Source: Voacanga thouarsii (lineage: Eukaryota > Streptophyta > Magnoliopsida > Gentianales > Apocynaceae). Taken from it: a stretch of 64,000 nt of DNA. The DNA lies in assembly GCA_026120185.1 (NCBI GenBank), contig JANUWF010002022.1, positions 2,576,135 through 2,640,134 of the forward strand, read 5' to 3'. Shown here one piece after another: positions 11,381-23,234 of the stretch (positions are counted from its first letter, which is position 1; every line of letters begins with the position of its first letter). The translations under genes and the position numbers were made by a program. The notes beneath the pieces were generated by a model that saw nothing but the letters and a program-made list of their open reading frames with translations, was not told the DNA's origin and did no database searches.

Positions 11381-12906
11381 ACCACTCGTTCTCTCTCTCA
11401 TTAAAGGATAATGACGAGAGCCTGTTTCCACTTCAGTCTCTCTCTAGTATGAAGATTGGAGTTGTGGTACTCACCTTGGTCTCAAAGTAGTTCATCTAAG
11501 GTAATTTCTCTTTGTTTTTTAATGTTTGCCCCCTCGATCTGTTCATTAATTTTTCAAGGGTTTCGATCTGTCCCCATTTTCCTTTTGTCTAAATTCTAAC
11601 TATTTTTTTCTTTCATTTCTTAGATGCATTTGAATATTAATTTCAATTTCTAAAATTGTTTTTTTAACCCTTAGTTGGTTTAGTTTCCGTTCAGACTTCC
11701 CCAGAGGTAATAATATTCCATTTCAGCCTCAGCTTCGGATATGGCGAGTATTTCCCCTTAATTGCGAACGTCATGCAACTCCAACACACGAAAACGACAT
11801 TTTTTTTTATTATTTAAAACAGAACAATTAGTAGATGAGAATAGGAAGAGAGGAGGGCATATGTTTTTCATTTTTCTTCTTTTCTCCCTCTCTTAAACGG
11901 TACTTTCTGGGGTGAAAATGTCCTTAAATTTCTCTAATTTTCATCACTTCCCTCATGGACTGAAAGAATTGATGTTGTTGCCAAAGGTTGGCTGGGATGT
12001 TGCTGGAAATAGCAGTGGCAGTGGTGGAATGCCTAGTGGGCTTTGTTTATGTATCAATAAAGCCTCCTCCGCCAAAAATCTGTGGCTCACCAGATGGTCC
12101 TCCGGTAACCTCACTGAGATTCAGATTGAGGGATGGGAGGCACATGGCTTACGTGCTCAAAGCTGTACCACCAGACAAGGCAAAGCACAAGTTGTTATCT
12201 GTCATGGCTTCTGAGATGGTAAAGACGTGGTTTTACCTTGCACACAGGTATCAAAAAGACATTTTATACATTACTCATCTTTTTCATTTTCTAATTACTT
12301 TGCTGAATTTTTGTATCTGCATGATCAATTTCCTTAAACATAAAGGGTTGGGAAAATATAGTTGCACTAGAACAAAAGGTTAGAAAACTCGATGGAAAGA
12401 AATTTGATCGTACTTTATCAACGCATATTATTGTAACTTACCAATATATTCCCTTGATTTATGTCAAAGTTATAATCAAGGGTTTGCACTTGATCTTCCT
12501 CTCATATTTGGATACCTTATTTGTGTTTAATTTGTTTACCGTGTTTGTAGCACATGTAACTCCATACTTACAATATAAACTAGGTTAGAGATGCTTTCAA
12601 GTCCTTCTGAAGGATAGATGGCGGGATTTGGTCTGGTGATATCAATCTTTCTACGGGCTCTGTTTCTGATGATGCCATTTTTAACTAATTGCAGGAACTT
12701 CTAGAAGAGCTAAGTGCATGCTTTGTGGCCTACGATCGACCGGGTTATGGAGAAAGTGATCTATCTTCAAAACGTGGTCCAAAAGTCGAAGCATTCGATG
12801 TTGAAGAACTAGCTGATCATCTGCAACTGGCACCTTGCTTCCATATCATGGGTTTCTCCATGGGAACTTACATTGTTTGGGGCTGCCTAATGTACATTCC
12901 ACATAG
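11381..12906 (+). pseudogene. alpha/beta hydrolase gene, copy A, exons 1-3
   Basis: The leader exon ends at CATCTAAG|GTAATT (11500). Exon 2 has the ATG at 11997, encoding a hydrophobic N-terminal anchor, a PPPPKICGSPDGPPVT linker and RLRDGRHMAY, with donor CACACAG|GTATC at 12247. Exon 3 is 12695-12906 (acceptor TTGCAG, donor ATAG|GTGA) and encodes YDRPGYGESD and the nucleophile elbow GFSMG. This is the architecture of a plant membrane-anchored alpha/beta hydrolase of about 340 residues. Compared with copy B, exon 2 has lost one A (CACAAGTT versus CACAAAGTT) and has TGA where B has CGG, so copy A is a pseudogene. The gene resumes at 24751 after the gypsy insertion in intron 3. Substrate unknown. 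Confidence 0.8.
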
Positions 12907-12969
12907 GTGACCACCATATACTTTGCCTTAGCATATAAATATCTTCGCAAATAAACACAAAGAGTTTAT

Positions 12970-12974
12970 GTACT
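12970..12974. repeat. gypsy target-site duplication, left copy
   Basis: GTACT here and GTACC at 23936-23940 flank the element; they differ at one base. The site lies in intron 3 of hydrolase copy A; copy B has no insertion at the equivalent position near 50200. Confidence 0.75.
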
Positions 12975-13678
12975 TGTTGCTGTCAAAATAAGGAACCGAT
13001 GCAAACGGGAATCGGCTTCGTATCCGACCAACATAAACGATCCGACAGAGAGTAACAGCAAATGGTATCGGACCTTTTTTGAATCAGGGACCGGGTTCCT
13101 TGAGCTTACTAAAGAAATGGCTCAAGAAGGACAATTGAGAAGGCTAAACGGAAGGACTTTTCTGGAACATGGAATGATACTTATACTGATCATCTCAACG
13201 GAAAGTACAGAAAAAGCTGATATCGAAAGTATGAACCGAAAACTGTAAAAAAGACTGTAAACAAAGCTGGTAAAGGGAAATTAGAACAAAGCAGTAAGAA
13301 AGCTGTAAAGAAACAAAATCCTAGACTAGAAAGCTGGAAATTATGATGAGGAAAAAGAAGATGAAATTGAACTTTACTGATTTGATGGTTTTTCCCCCCC
13401 TTGTGGGCGATGCTCCTCTTTTTATACTTGCTACAAATGAACCACGAACAGATCGTGGAGTTTCTTTAGGCCCAAGAATGTTCCCAACGATCATGCAGAG
13501 TCCCTTGCGCCGAAAGATCAGGATTCTGTTTGTTCTTTCTTATCGGCTCCGCGGTGCCGATGTAGACTATGGCTATCGGCTGTTCGAAAAGGTTGACTCT
13601 GTCGGCTCGTCCTCATTTATCAAATCGGCATCGGCTCGAAGTAACTGTTGTGTCGACTCAGCAAAGTTGACGTCAACA
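12975..13678 (-). repeat. gypsy 3' LTR
   Basis: On the minus strand it begins TGTTGACGTCAACTTTG at 13678 and ends AGCAACA at 12975. It pairs with 23235-23935. A minus-strand TATAAAAAGAGG promoter element lies at about 13420-13431. The first bases contain the palindrome GTTGACGTCAAC. Confidence 0.9.
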
Positions 13679-13679
13679 C

Positions 13680-13699
13680 ATGCCCCCCCCCCCGAGTCC
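13680..13699 (-). promoter_or_regulatory. gypsy polypurine tract
   Basis: The minus strand carries an 11-G run (13683-13693) followed by CAT just before the 3' LTR start. Position and composition fit the plus-strand primer. Confidence 0.75.
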
Positions 13700-13858
13700 C
13701 GTTGTTTCAGTGGACGCGAGTCATCGAAACGATGGGAATCGTACAACTATTAATAGTAGCCGTCTGTTTTCTGACAGAATCGACGCGTCCCGAACGTTAT
13801 GGAAGGTTTGCGACGCCTCGGCCTTATAACCCGCGAACGGCTCAATTTCAAACTTCCT

Positions 13859-13865
13859 TATAAAT
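13859..13865 (+). promoter_or_regulatory. candidate TATA box of the antisense mobile-domain gene
   Basis: TATAAAT on the plus strand, about 150 bases before the ATG at 14012, just inside the element beyond its 3' LTR. Position is right for an independent antisense promoter; activity is inferred. Confidence 0.4.
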
Positions 13866-14011
13866 TTCGGTGGTCCCCGGTCAGAACTCCTTACTCCTTA
13901 CAACTTCTATCTCCTTCAGAACTCTACTGCCTGAGCAACTCGTCGACTCTCTATCTTCTTGCCCTAATTCCTGCAAACTGTGAATTTCCCTTTAGTAAAA
14001 GCAACATCACA

Positions 14012-16991
14012 ATGGCAACTTCTACCGATAAGAGTATCATTTCCTTGGTCCAAGCCGATGCCAGGCTGTTTGCCTTGGGTCCACGCCTCCTGCCTGCCGA
14101 GGTTACAGCTGAACACCTGCGGTTTATCTTGCCGGCTAATTTCACATTCCCTCTGCAATAAGACACTTTCACAACTGCTAACCTTCCCTCTTCTTTCCGC
14201 CAGTGGCCCCGCAAACTCAAAAATTACCAAGAATGGCGAGATCGCTGCTATGCCCAATTTGGGGCTATTTTGGCTCAATGGGGCATTGCGGACGCCATCA
14301 TGATGACTGACTTTGAGATGGCATTTTATCGCAACTTGTTTGCCGCCGTCCTATCCTTTTTGTATTCGGTGATCAACGGCTTCATTTTCCCGCACGGGAT
14401 GTTTTCTCCCACCATTCTTGATATTTGCACCATTCTTGGCTTCCGATGTGAGGGCGATAAAATCCCGAAGCTTCATGATGAGGAACATTTGCCTACCATT
14501 AAGGCTCGTCTAGACAAGGCCTCTTCTTCATTCGGCAATTTTATCAGCGCACAACGAGGGGTAAAGGACACTCCTTCCAATCAAGAACAAGCGGCCTTCT
14601 TATGGCTGTGGTTGTGTAAATACATCATCTGTTCTCACTCTATCGGTGTCAGTAATGAGTACCGATACTACGTATCAGCTCTTCTAAGGAGCAGGAGGCG
14701 CTGCGATCTTGCCTCTCTGGCCCTTGCCTTAGTTTACTGCACCATCAATCAACTGATGGCTGCTCTTTCCACCGGGGAGGATCCGACCAACCTAGGGGGC
14801 CCACTCTAGATTGCCCAGCTCTGGCTGTATCAATACTTGCCTAATTTTGGCGTTAGCCGACTTGCAGGCACCCAAGCAGATTCTTCTGAGCAGGCGACCG
14901 GCTATCGGCTCCTTTGGGTCCCCACTAATTCTGCCTCCGCTGATGTCGAGACTTTCATGGTGCCATTTTCTTCCCGTACTCTGCTCGCTAAGAGGGCCCT
15001 CCTTGGTTGAGAAACCTATCAGAAAGCCTCGAGGCCACACAAGACACTTTATGGGCCCGCATTCTGTGCCCTCGAAAAATTCTTTTGGGGGCCAAACCTG
15101 GAGCGTGGAGCTCTAAGACCTCCTGCGAGTGGTATAATCCTCATTGTTTCTCCCGCCAATTCGGGCTGATACAGGACATTCCCGCAGATCCAAGGCATGT
15201 TTCCTCTTCCACTGTAAAACCGGTGTTATCGGCTGAAGACGTACGTACACATTTTAGCCGAACGCACTCAGGTCATTCTAAGGTCCTTTGAGTTTAAACC
15301 CTTCCAGGTGGTACTAGAGACCTCTCCAAACTTTGATTTATGGTGGAGGCTACTGAGTGGGGCCCTATTTTCTGCCCCCATAGGCGTCTGGCTTCTGCGG
15401 CTCCCTGGATCGGCCGCCTCTTTGCCTGAACCACCTTCATCGGCTAAGAAAGGGAAACAGGTAAAAAACCCTGTTTACCTGTTAGTCTTGTGAAAATGCC
15501 GACCTTACAAACTCCCTTGGTGCAGAGAACCACTGCTGCTGCTCCTGTGATTCCGGAGGAGGAAGAAGAAGAGTTCGAGGGTCCGTCCTTGCTCCGTCGA
15601 TCCAAAAGGAGGCATGACATGCTGACTCCTCCCGTGTCCAAGGTTCGCCTCTATCGATCCTTCCTTTTCTCCCCCTTTTCTGGCTTCCTTAATGTTCAAA
15701 AATTGTTTGTCGGATTATCAACACAACCCTTTCTTTTTGCAGAGGCGCAAACAAAGAATAAGTCGTCCAGTAGTCATCGACACTTCCTCTGACTCGGAGG
15801 AAAACATTCTGCTCAGCTCCTTAGCCGAAAAGCAAGCCGAGAGAGTTGTCCCGCCAACGGCAGATACCCCCATGATGGAGGCTACTACGGCACATCCCCC
15901 AACGGCTAGCACATCAGCTCCCCCAACAGTAGCAGACCTTTCATCGACTGAACTGTCGACTCTAACAAGTCCACCCCCTACTCCGCCAAGGCCCAAAAAG
16001 CAATCAGTGGCCGCAGATGTTGAGACAACGGTGCCTCTTCCCAGCGAGGAAGCTGGAACAACTACTGCTTCTCTACCAATGCCGACATTGGCTTCGGCAT
16101 TAGATTTCCTTGACAGCCTCATCGGGGCTTCCTTGCCCACTGAGCAGGCCATCCTAGATAATGTAAGTCGTGCCCTTTTACGGATTGTCCAGTCAAACAA
16201 CCCCGGCATGCCCCCTGTGCTCTGGGACCTGGCAATTAGGTGTCTGGAGCAGAAGCATTTCAGGGTCGCTTCTTATCCGATACACAACGCCATCGGGATG
16301 AAGCGCACCATCAACTAGAACTCCTGAAACTGCATCGAGAGAATACCGCATTTTCCAAGAGAGATCGCCAAGAATCCTTGGATCATCTTTCACTTCTGCG
16401 AGCCGACATTGCTAATGGAATTGGCAAAATTGAACGGCTCGAACATCAACTATCAGAGATCCAGAAAGAGCTTGCCTCTGAAAAAAGAACTCTGGAGTAG
16501 CGACTTGCATCAGAAAAAGGATTCCAGGAGACGTCAAAATCATTGAAGACTCCCTTCTTAAGCATCACGACGAACGCCTAATGCTGGAGGCGGAAGAGGA
16601 ACTGCTTGAAACAGAACTATCAAACTCAACCGCCTTGCTGGAAGAGATGAAGTCCGGGTGGGACCGCTTCACAGTCAAGCTGAACAAAGCTCTACACCCC
16701 TCGGCTACTGACGAGGCCGGTCCTTCCGGTACTCAACCTGAAGAAGCTGCCCCTTTGCCAGCCGACCCAGGAGCTCCGAGGACAGATGCTGATGAGGTGG
16801 CCCTGCCCCCCGAGGGTGGTACTGAACCTGAGGCTGAAATGGCTGGGACAGAGCTCCCAGTTCTGGCTCCGCAACCAATGGGAACTGCCCCGGCTAGCCC
16901 AACACCCCCTGAATCGGAAGACCCCAATCGGCTAGCGATTATTCCGTATCGGCCACTGTTGTTGCCCAACGCCTCTTCTGATAGTAGCTGA
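14012..16991 (+). pseudogene. antisense plant mobile domain (PMD) gene in the gypsy element
   Basis: The ATG at 14012 opens a frame that continues past one TAA at 14159 into 14270-14809: RQWPRKLKNYQEWRDRCYA, WGIADAIMMTDFEMAFYRNL, FSPTILDICTILGFRCEG, then LWLCKYIICSHS and LALALVYCTINQLMAAL. A TAG and a frameshift near 15000 follow, then the domain's end CEWYNPHCFSRQFGL (about 15121-15170). Later exons give an acidic/proline-rich linker (acceptors near 15526 and 15742), a coiled coil (about 16240-16640) and an end at 16991. The order matches the PMD family (PF10536, aminotransferase-like mobile domain) known both as host proteins and inside gypsy elements. It is convergent with pol, about 110 bp apart. 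Role in the element unknown. Confidence 0.75.
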
Positions 16992-17104
16992 TTTCTTTTT
17001 GTAATGACATCTATGGCCATCTGGTCGGTCTCTTGTGATCAGCTCAATATATGGAAACCAAAACCTCTGTTTAAGAAGATGCCCCTTCTCTTTTTTTTTT
17101 TTTT

Positions 17105-18320
17105 TTATTCGCTAGCCCCTTCCCAGAACGTCGGGTAGTATCGCTTCAAAAACTTACCATTAATTGCTCGACCTGCCTCCTTCCCATCGGGTGTCATCAG
17201 GCGGTAAGCTCCTCCATCAAAAACTTGCATTACTAAGAATAGGCCTTCCCAAGATACGGACCACTTACTATACTTCAGATCTTTTGGAGCAGCAGGGAGA
17301 ATAGTCTTCCAAACCATGTCTCCTTCCTGAAAACGTCTTTCTCGAACCTTCCGATTGTACACCCTTGCCACCTTCTCCTTATGTTGTTTTATGTTCTCCA
17401 AGGCCACCCAGCGGTCCAACTCAACTTGGTCTAGGCTTAATGCCAAAGCCATCTGATAGTCTTCAGCCGTTAGACCACGCTGGTAGGCTATCCGTGCTGA
17501 CTGCAACGATATCTCAACAGGTAGCACAGCATCCTGCCCATAGGTTAGTTTAAATGAGGTGAACCCAGTAGCAATTTTAGCTGCATTCCGCATTTCGATG
17601 GGCCCACAATACCTCCTACAATGTTTCATGCCATCTCCTTGGATTGTCTTCTACTACCTTACGGATCAAGCCGATTAGGGTCTTGTTTGTTACCTCTGCT
17701 TGTCCGTTGGCCTGTGCGTAGTAAGGAGAAGAGTGAAATAACTTAACCTTAAACTGAGTTAGAAAATTACGTACCTAATCCCCTGTAAACACCGTTCCTT
17801 GATCCGTTGTGATTATCTCTGGGATTCTGAGACGGAATAGAATGCTTTGTCGGAGAAAGTTGATGACCGCAACTTGTGTCACGTTGATCAGTGGTTGCGC
17901 CTCCACCTACTTGATGAAGTAATCTGTTGCCACCAATATGAATGAATGCCTTTTTGCTGAAGGTGGATAGATTTTTTCGATGATATCCAGGGCCCATCCA
18001 CGGAAAGGCCATGGTTTAATAATCGGATGAAGTTCCGTGGAAGGTGTGTGCAGCAACGGGCCATGCTTTTGGGAAGCTTTACAGCCATTCACATAAGCAT
18101 TGCAATCTATAGTCATTGACAGCCAAAAGAAACTATGACGTTGGAGTGTCCATTTCAGTTTTGGGCCTGCTTGATGTGCTCCACATAAGCCTTCGTGTAC
18201 TTCCACCATTGCCCGTAGGGCTTCTTTCTTGGAAAGACACTTCAAGAGAATTCCAGTGTGACTCCATCGGAACAGAACATTGCCTATAACTATAAAGGTG
18301 AGGGCCTTTCGTTTCACCTC
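17105..18320 (-). pseudogene. gypsy integrase
   Basis: Open 18317-17907 carries the zinc-binding region (HEGLCGAH, then CNAYVNGCKASQKHG, where the last CxxC cysteine is serine) and the start of the catalytic core (WALDIIEKIYPPS, FILVATDYF). ITTDQGTVFTG near 17800 supplies the second acidic residue. The C-terminal part (17629-17105) has FQEGDMVWK and GKFLKRYYP, typical of gypsy integrase ends. Stops and shifts separate the pieces. Integrase would insert the cDNA into host DNA. Confidence 0.85.
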
Positions 18321-18329
18321 TCGGGATAT

Positions 18330-18803
18330 TTGCCCGGTCGGGTTTCTTAAATAATCAACGATCTCCTGTCGCCAATCTTCCTGATGCTCTGTCTCCGCTA
18401 TTTATTGGCACATCATAGCTTTCCTGAAACCTGAAGCTAGCTGAGCTAAATCATTAGCATTTCGATTTTCTGTCCTGGGAACATGAACTAGAATAACCTC
18501 CTGGAAGGGCTGCAATAGTCTTTTTACCTCCTATAACTTACCCAACAACAATGGGGCAGTGCATTTATAATCTCCTACTATTTGTCGGACAACCACTTGA
18601 GAATCTCCTATAATTCTGACTACTCAAGTTTTCAGTGCCTTCAGAATCCGTAACCCTAACAACAGGGCGTCGTACTCTGCCTGATTGTTAGTTGTCCCCT
18701 TCTTTAATTCAAAGTGAACTTGGCCCTGCTGTCCACTCGGAGATTCCAGAACCAGGCCAATACCAGCCTTCTGTTGGGTGCTTGAGCCATCAAACTGTAA
18801 AAC
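18330..18803 (-). pseudogene. gypsy second (archaeal-type) RNase H
   Basis: Minus-strand reading gives FDGSSTQQKAGIGLVL near 18780, TTNNQAEYDALL near 18680 and RIIGDSQVVV near 18600, the D-E-D pattern of the extra RNase H of Tat-lineage gypsy elements. It lies after the RT-linked RNase H and before integrase. A few stops are present. The domain is the best single marker for lineage here. Confidence 0.8.
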
Positions 18804-20110
18804 CTATGGTTTCAAATAAATGTACCTTTGTGGCTTGTTTTCATCTGTTTGCGGTATCTCCAGTGAAGGATGTTCAGCTAAAAAATCTGCAATAGCTTGT
18901 CCTTTTACTGCCTTCAGTGGCACATACGTTAGAAAAAAAGCATGTAATTTGATGGCCCATTTCATCAATCGCCCATTCAGTAAAGGGCGATACAACAAGA
19001 ATTTGACTAGATCTATCTTATAGAGTACATGTACTTCCCTAAACAACAAGTAATGCTCCAGCTTTGTGCATGCATAATGGAGAGATAAGCATAGCTTTTC
19101 AATAGGAGTGTACCTAGTCTCCGTATCCGATAGATTCTGGCTAAGGTAGTATACTGCCCTTTCTATTCCTTCTTGGTCATCCTGAGCCAGTAAACTGCCG
19201 ATAGACTCATCCGCAGCTGAGATATATAACTTCATGGGCGACCGGTTATGTGGAGGTGCTAACACTGGTGGATGTGATAGAGCTACCTTTATTTGATCAA
19301 ACGCTGTCTGATGCTCAGGTTGCCAGATAAATTCCTGAGATGACTTCAATCGCAGCAATGGTGAAAATACCTTTTGTTTACCTGCGGCGTTTGTCAAAAA
19401 CTGCCGTAAAAAATTTATCTTCCCCAGGAAACTTTGTAGTTCTTTCTTCGTTTGAGGTGGTCTTGCTTGTAGGATATCCCGAGCCTTGTTCTGATCTATC
19501 TCAATCTCCCTCTGGTGTACAAAGAACCCAAGAAAATTTTTTGCCATAACTCCAAAAGCACACTTAGCCGGATTGATCTTCAAATGGTACCGACACATCC
19601 GGAGGAAAGCTTGTTCCAAATCGACCAAGTGTTGAAGGAACACAGGGGATTTCACGACCAAATCATCTATGTAGACTTCCATGGTGCTGCCGATAAGGTC
19701 GTGGAAGATGAGGTTCATGGCCCGTTGAAAGGTGGCCCCAGCGTTCTTCAAACCGAATGGCATGACCACCCACTCGAACAAACCAATAGACCCTGGGCAG
19801 CGGAAAGCCATTTTGTGCGTATCCTCTTCGGCTATAAATATCTAGTTATACCACTGAATAGCCATCCATAAAGCTTAGAAGCTGGTTACCCGCAGCGGAA
19901 TCTACCAACATGTCAGCCATCGGCATAGCATACTCATCCTTCGGAGTGGCCAAGTTCACATTTCTGAAATCTATGCAAACACGCAGCTGACCGTTCTTCT
20001 TAATGACCGGCACGATGTTAGATACCCACTCTGCATATCGGCATGTACGGATGAATCCGCACCGAAGTAATCTCTCCACCTCTTCCTTGATCCTAGGTAG
20101 TAATGCAGGG
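18804..20110 (-). pseudogene. gypsy reverse transcriptase and RNase H
   Basis: From about 20110: EEVERLLRCGFIR, VIKKNGQLRVCIDFRNVN and DGYS, then a frameshift and a TAG near 19845, then a long open frame 19811-18804 with LFEWVVMPFGLKNAGATFQR, the catalytic MEVYIDDLVVKS, CAFGV, FLGKINFLRQF (connection) and the RT-linked RNase H (LYISAADESIGSLLAQDDQ, YTPIEKLCLSL). RT copies the element's RNA; the active-site YIDD is kept but the frame is broken ahead of it. Confidence 0.9.
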
Positions 20111-20253
20111 TTAAATCACCTTGCTGGCTGTTTATGAGGTCTAAAGCCTTCTTTCACAGGTAAGCGATGTTCCACAATGCCTCGGTCCAATCCTGGCATC
20201 TCATGATAGTCCCATGCAAAATAGTCTTTGTACTGCGGATTAGACGGGTTATC

Positions 20254-20860
20254 TTATCCCTTTGCTCCATAGTCAAGTGTAAACTCACCTTGGTCGTTAC
20301 TGTTCTCCCTAGCTTCTCCTATATCTACTTCTATCAATGGATCTTGAGCAAAGAAGCCGGGAGCTCGTCGGACTTCTGGATCTTCTGGTCGTAAGCCGCT
20401 TGGTTCCTCAGTAGTGATTAAGTTATGGGCCATTGTCAGCTTGGCGTATTGGCTTGGATCAAACGTCGGATGATAGAACAGAGCCTCGTTCATGTGGATT
20501 TCGGCTGAAAACGGATTAGGATTGGCTGGGATTTGCTCCACCTGCTCCCCATCCCAGATCAACATCATTTGGTGTAAAGTGGATGGTACGCAACGGTTTG
20601 CATGAATCCAATCCCTGCCCAACAAAATAGAATAGGCTGGCTTTGCATCAATTATAAAAAAGACCATTTTACTGGTTTTGGACCCGACCATGACTTCACA
20701 AGTGATCACTCCTTCTGCCGCAGCCGCTTCTCCAGTGAAATTGACCATCTGCACATCGGTAGGGGACAAATCCAACTTGTCTTTCCCCAGCCGTTTCAAG
20801 GTGGAGAAAGGCATTACGTTTAGAACGGCTCCACCATCAACAAAAACTCAAGTAAATGGC
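20254..20860 (-). pseudogene. gypsy aspartic protease region
   Basis: VFVDGGAVLNVMPF at about 20840-20800 is the protease active-site motif with D-G-G-A, as in Tat/Athila elements. YSILLGRDWIHANRCVPS near 20610 is the conserved C-terminal protease segment. A TGA lies just before the active site in the reading frame, so processing of a full polyprotein would fail. Confidence 0.85.
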
Positions 20861-20942
20861 TTGCCATTGACATGGGCTTTGATGTACAGGGGCCTGAGAT
20901 GGTTAGTATTTTGAGGTCTGTCGGAATGGGAAAAAGCATCCC

Positions 20943-23172
20943 TTACGGGGGAATACGAACATCTACCGGCTCCACGGCGGCTTTTTCTTCGATATGAAAA
21001 TCCTCTTCCATGGATTTACGATAAGAAGTAGCTCGGAAGCTTGACGGCAAGATGCTAAGCATATTTTGGCCATTATACGGGCCCAGTTGCTCTTCAACCC
21101 GGGTATCCAACGGTCGCCTTTCTTGCGCTCGCTTCCGCTGCTCTCTCCTCTTTTGGGTCTTTGTTGGTCGGGAATAGCGGCTATGCAGAAACGTTTCCTT
21201 TTGGGGTACCTGCACTGTTAGTTTCCCTTCCTTGCTATGGAAGTGTGCCGCAGAAGTAGGAGGAGATAAACGGGTGAAAATCGACGGTTTATCGTCCAAT
21301 ATCTGGAATGCTTCCCCTGTTTCCCCATGCTTGTTGTTCCCTACATGTTCTTCCTGTTTCCCATGCATTATTTGCAACATGTGCGCATCGGCTAACGGAA
21401 AGAGGTCGGTGTCTACCAGAGTCTCTTCATTTTTGTCTGCAAACCTCAGTCTCCCATCCTGGATAGCCTTCTGAATGATGTTCCTGAAGACAATGCAACC
21501 GTTAGTACTGTGAGAGAAAGAGTTATGCCATTTACAATACCTTTTCCCTTTCAAATCCTCCGGATTGGGAATCTTGTGTCCATAAGCCAAGCGAATTTGT
21601 TTGTCTGCCACCAATTGGTCGAAGATTTGTTCCACTTTTGACACGTCAAAAGAATAGGTGGTTCTTGATGTGGCCACTTCCTCCTTTCCCTTGTCGGGTT
21701 TCAAGTGAGGACACATATAGGATGCGCCATTTACCAACTCTGCTGCCATCACCTCGCCGGCCTGCTTGCTTCCTCCTCGTTAATATCATCTATGACTTAT
21801 ATCATTGTCTGGCCATGAGAGAACTTGACAAAACATCTCTTCTCTCTCTCTTTGATCATCTCTTCTATTCGAACAATATGAGACAATAATCTAGATAAAT
21901 TCAAGAAGTCTTAGAGAATGAGTCGTTCTTTGAGCTGCGGATGCATCCTACTAATGGCGATTCGTGCACACTCTGTTTCAGGCAATTGGGTTGTACATTT
22001 AGACTTGGTTTGCCGGAAACGTTCGATAAACTCCGCCACATCTTCTGATCCCTTTTGCTTGATGGCCAAAAGGTCTGCAATGGAGACTTCCGGTATAGGC
22101 TTAAAGAAACGTTGGTGGAACATTCTTTCCATGTCCGCCCAGAAATATATGGAAGTAGGCATTAGATTGGCATACCATGTGAACGCTGCTCCTATCAATG
22201 ATAATGAGAACAATTGTAATTTATGACAGTCATTGTTTCCCAACTCACCATATTGCGCTGTGAATCTTCCGATATGTTTTATGGTGGACTTATTGTCTTC
22301 GCCGGAAAATGTTGAAAACTCCGGCAACGTGTACCCTCGGGGAGCACGGCCATGGAATCCATCCATTCGGGGTAAGACTTTTGGTATATGAGCCGATCTC
22401 ATGTCTGCCGCATTACTATATCCGTCGGCTAGTACGTCTGTTGAAACTGAGGTGAGGGGCTTTGCATGACAGGCCGGGGACCTTGCCCTATAGAGGGTTC
22501 GGTGCTGCCGGTGCCCTGCCCTGGGTTAGCCGCTGTGACTGACGGATATACAGGAGGGTACAGCGCAGGGTAATGTGATTGCCCCCCGAAAGGTGGCATG
22601 TTTCCCCTAGCATAGGTGGGAACCGCTTCATGTGTCATTGGTAACCCTGCTGTTAGACCCGGACTTCTGCCAGGAAATGCTTCGGCTGGGAACGTGTTTT
22701 GACTCCTCATTCCTGGAGCTTGGTGCCCCCCAGTGGCTGGGAAGGATGTGTCTCTTCACAAGAGGTGTACTGAGCCATAAGTAGGTGCAACATCAGCCGA
22801 CAGCATGGGGTATGCTAGTGCCATGTTGGCCCCTGGTACAGGGCACCCCGAGGGCTGAGTGAAGGGTTGCATACTTTGTCTCTGCGCAAACTGCTGCAAC
22901 TCATTCTGAAGCTAAGGTCGGAAAATAGTAGCAAATTGTGGAATAAGCCCCTGTAAGAGTTCACCAGTACACTGTTTCATAGTATGTCGAATGGCAGTTA
23001 GTGAGGTGGACATCGACTGAGACGCCGGGGGTGAGGACTGCCCCCCTTGCTCCCCAGTGGTACCCTGAGTACCACTGGTAACCGCCGGATCAAAGATTCC
23101 CCAGAGGGCACGGGTTGGGGGTCGCTCAGATGTCTCCGGTGCCTGTGGTTGTTGTGGATTGCTCGCCATTAT
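20943..23172 (-). pseudogene. gypsy gag region
   Basis: The likely start is the ATG at about 23170 (MASNPQQPQAPETS), 40 bases inside the primer site. A proline/glutamine-rich N-terminus (23170-22430) has stops. The retrotransposon gag capsid core is at 22402-21911 (FSTFSGEDNKS, AFTWYANLMP, MERMFHQRFF, EDVAEFIERFRQ). After about 150 unclear bases, 21752-20943 includes YCKWHNSFSHSTNGCIVFR, the C-terminal gag region of Tat elements. It would form the element's particle. Confidence 0.85.
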
Positions 23173-23209
23173 GCGTCCTGACTGCAATAGCATACGAATA
23201 CTAACCTTC

Positions 23210-23230
23210 AGGTCCCACTGGGCGTGCCAA
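23210..23230 (-). promoter_or_regulatory. gypsy primer-binding site
   Basis: The minus strand reads TTGGCACGCCCAGTGGGACC four bases after the 5' LTR end at 23235. It is a non-Met primer site of a kind seen in plant gypsy elements; the exact tRNA is not assigned here. Confidence 0.7.
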
Positions 23231-23234
23231 TCTG

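Noticed and set aside
13951..14303. Minus-strand and other-frame open stretches over the antisense PMD gene.
   Set aside because: Shadows of the plus-strand mobile-domain coding sequence; no motifs of their own.
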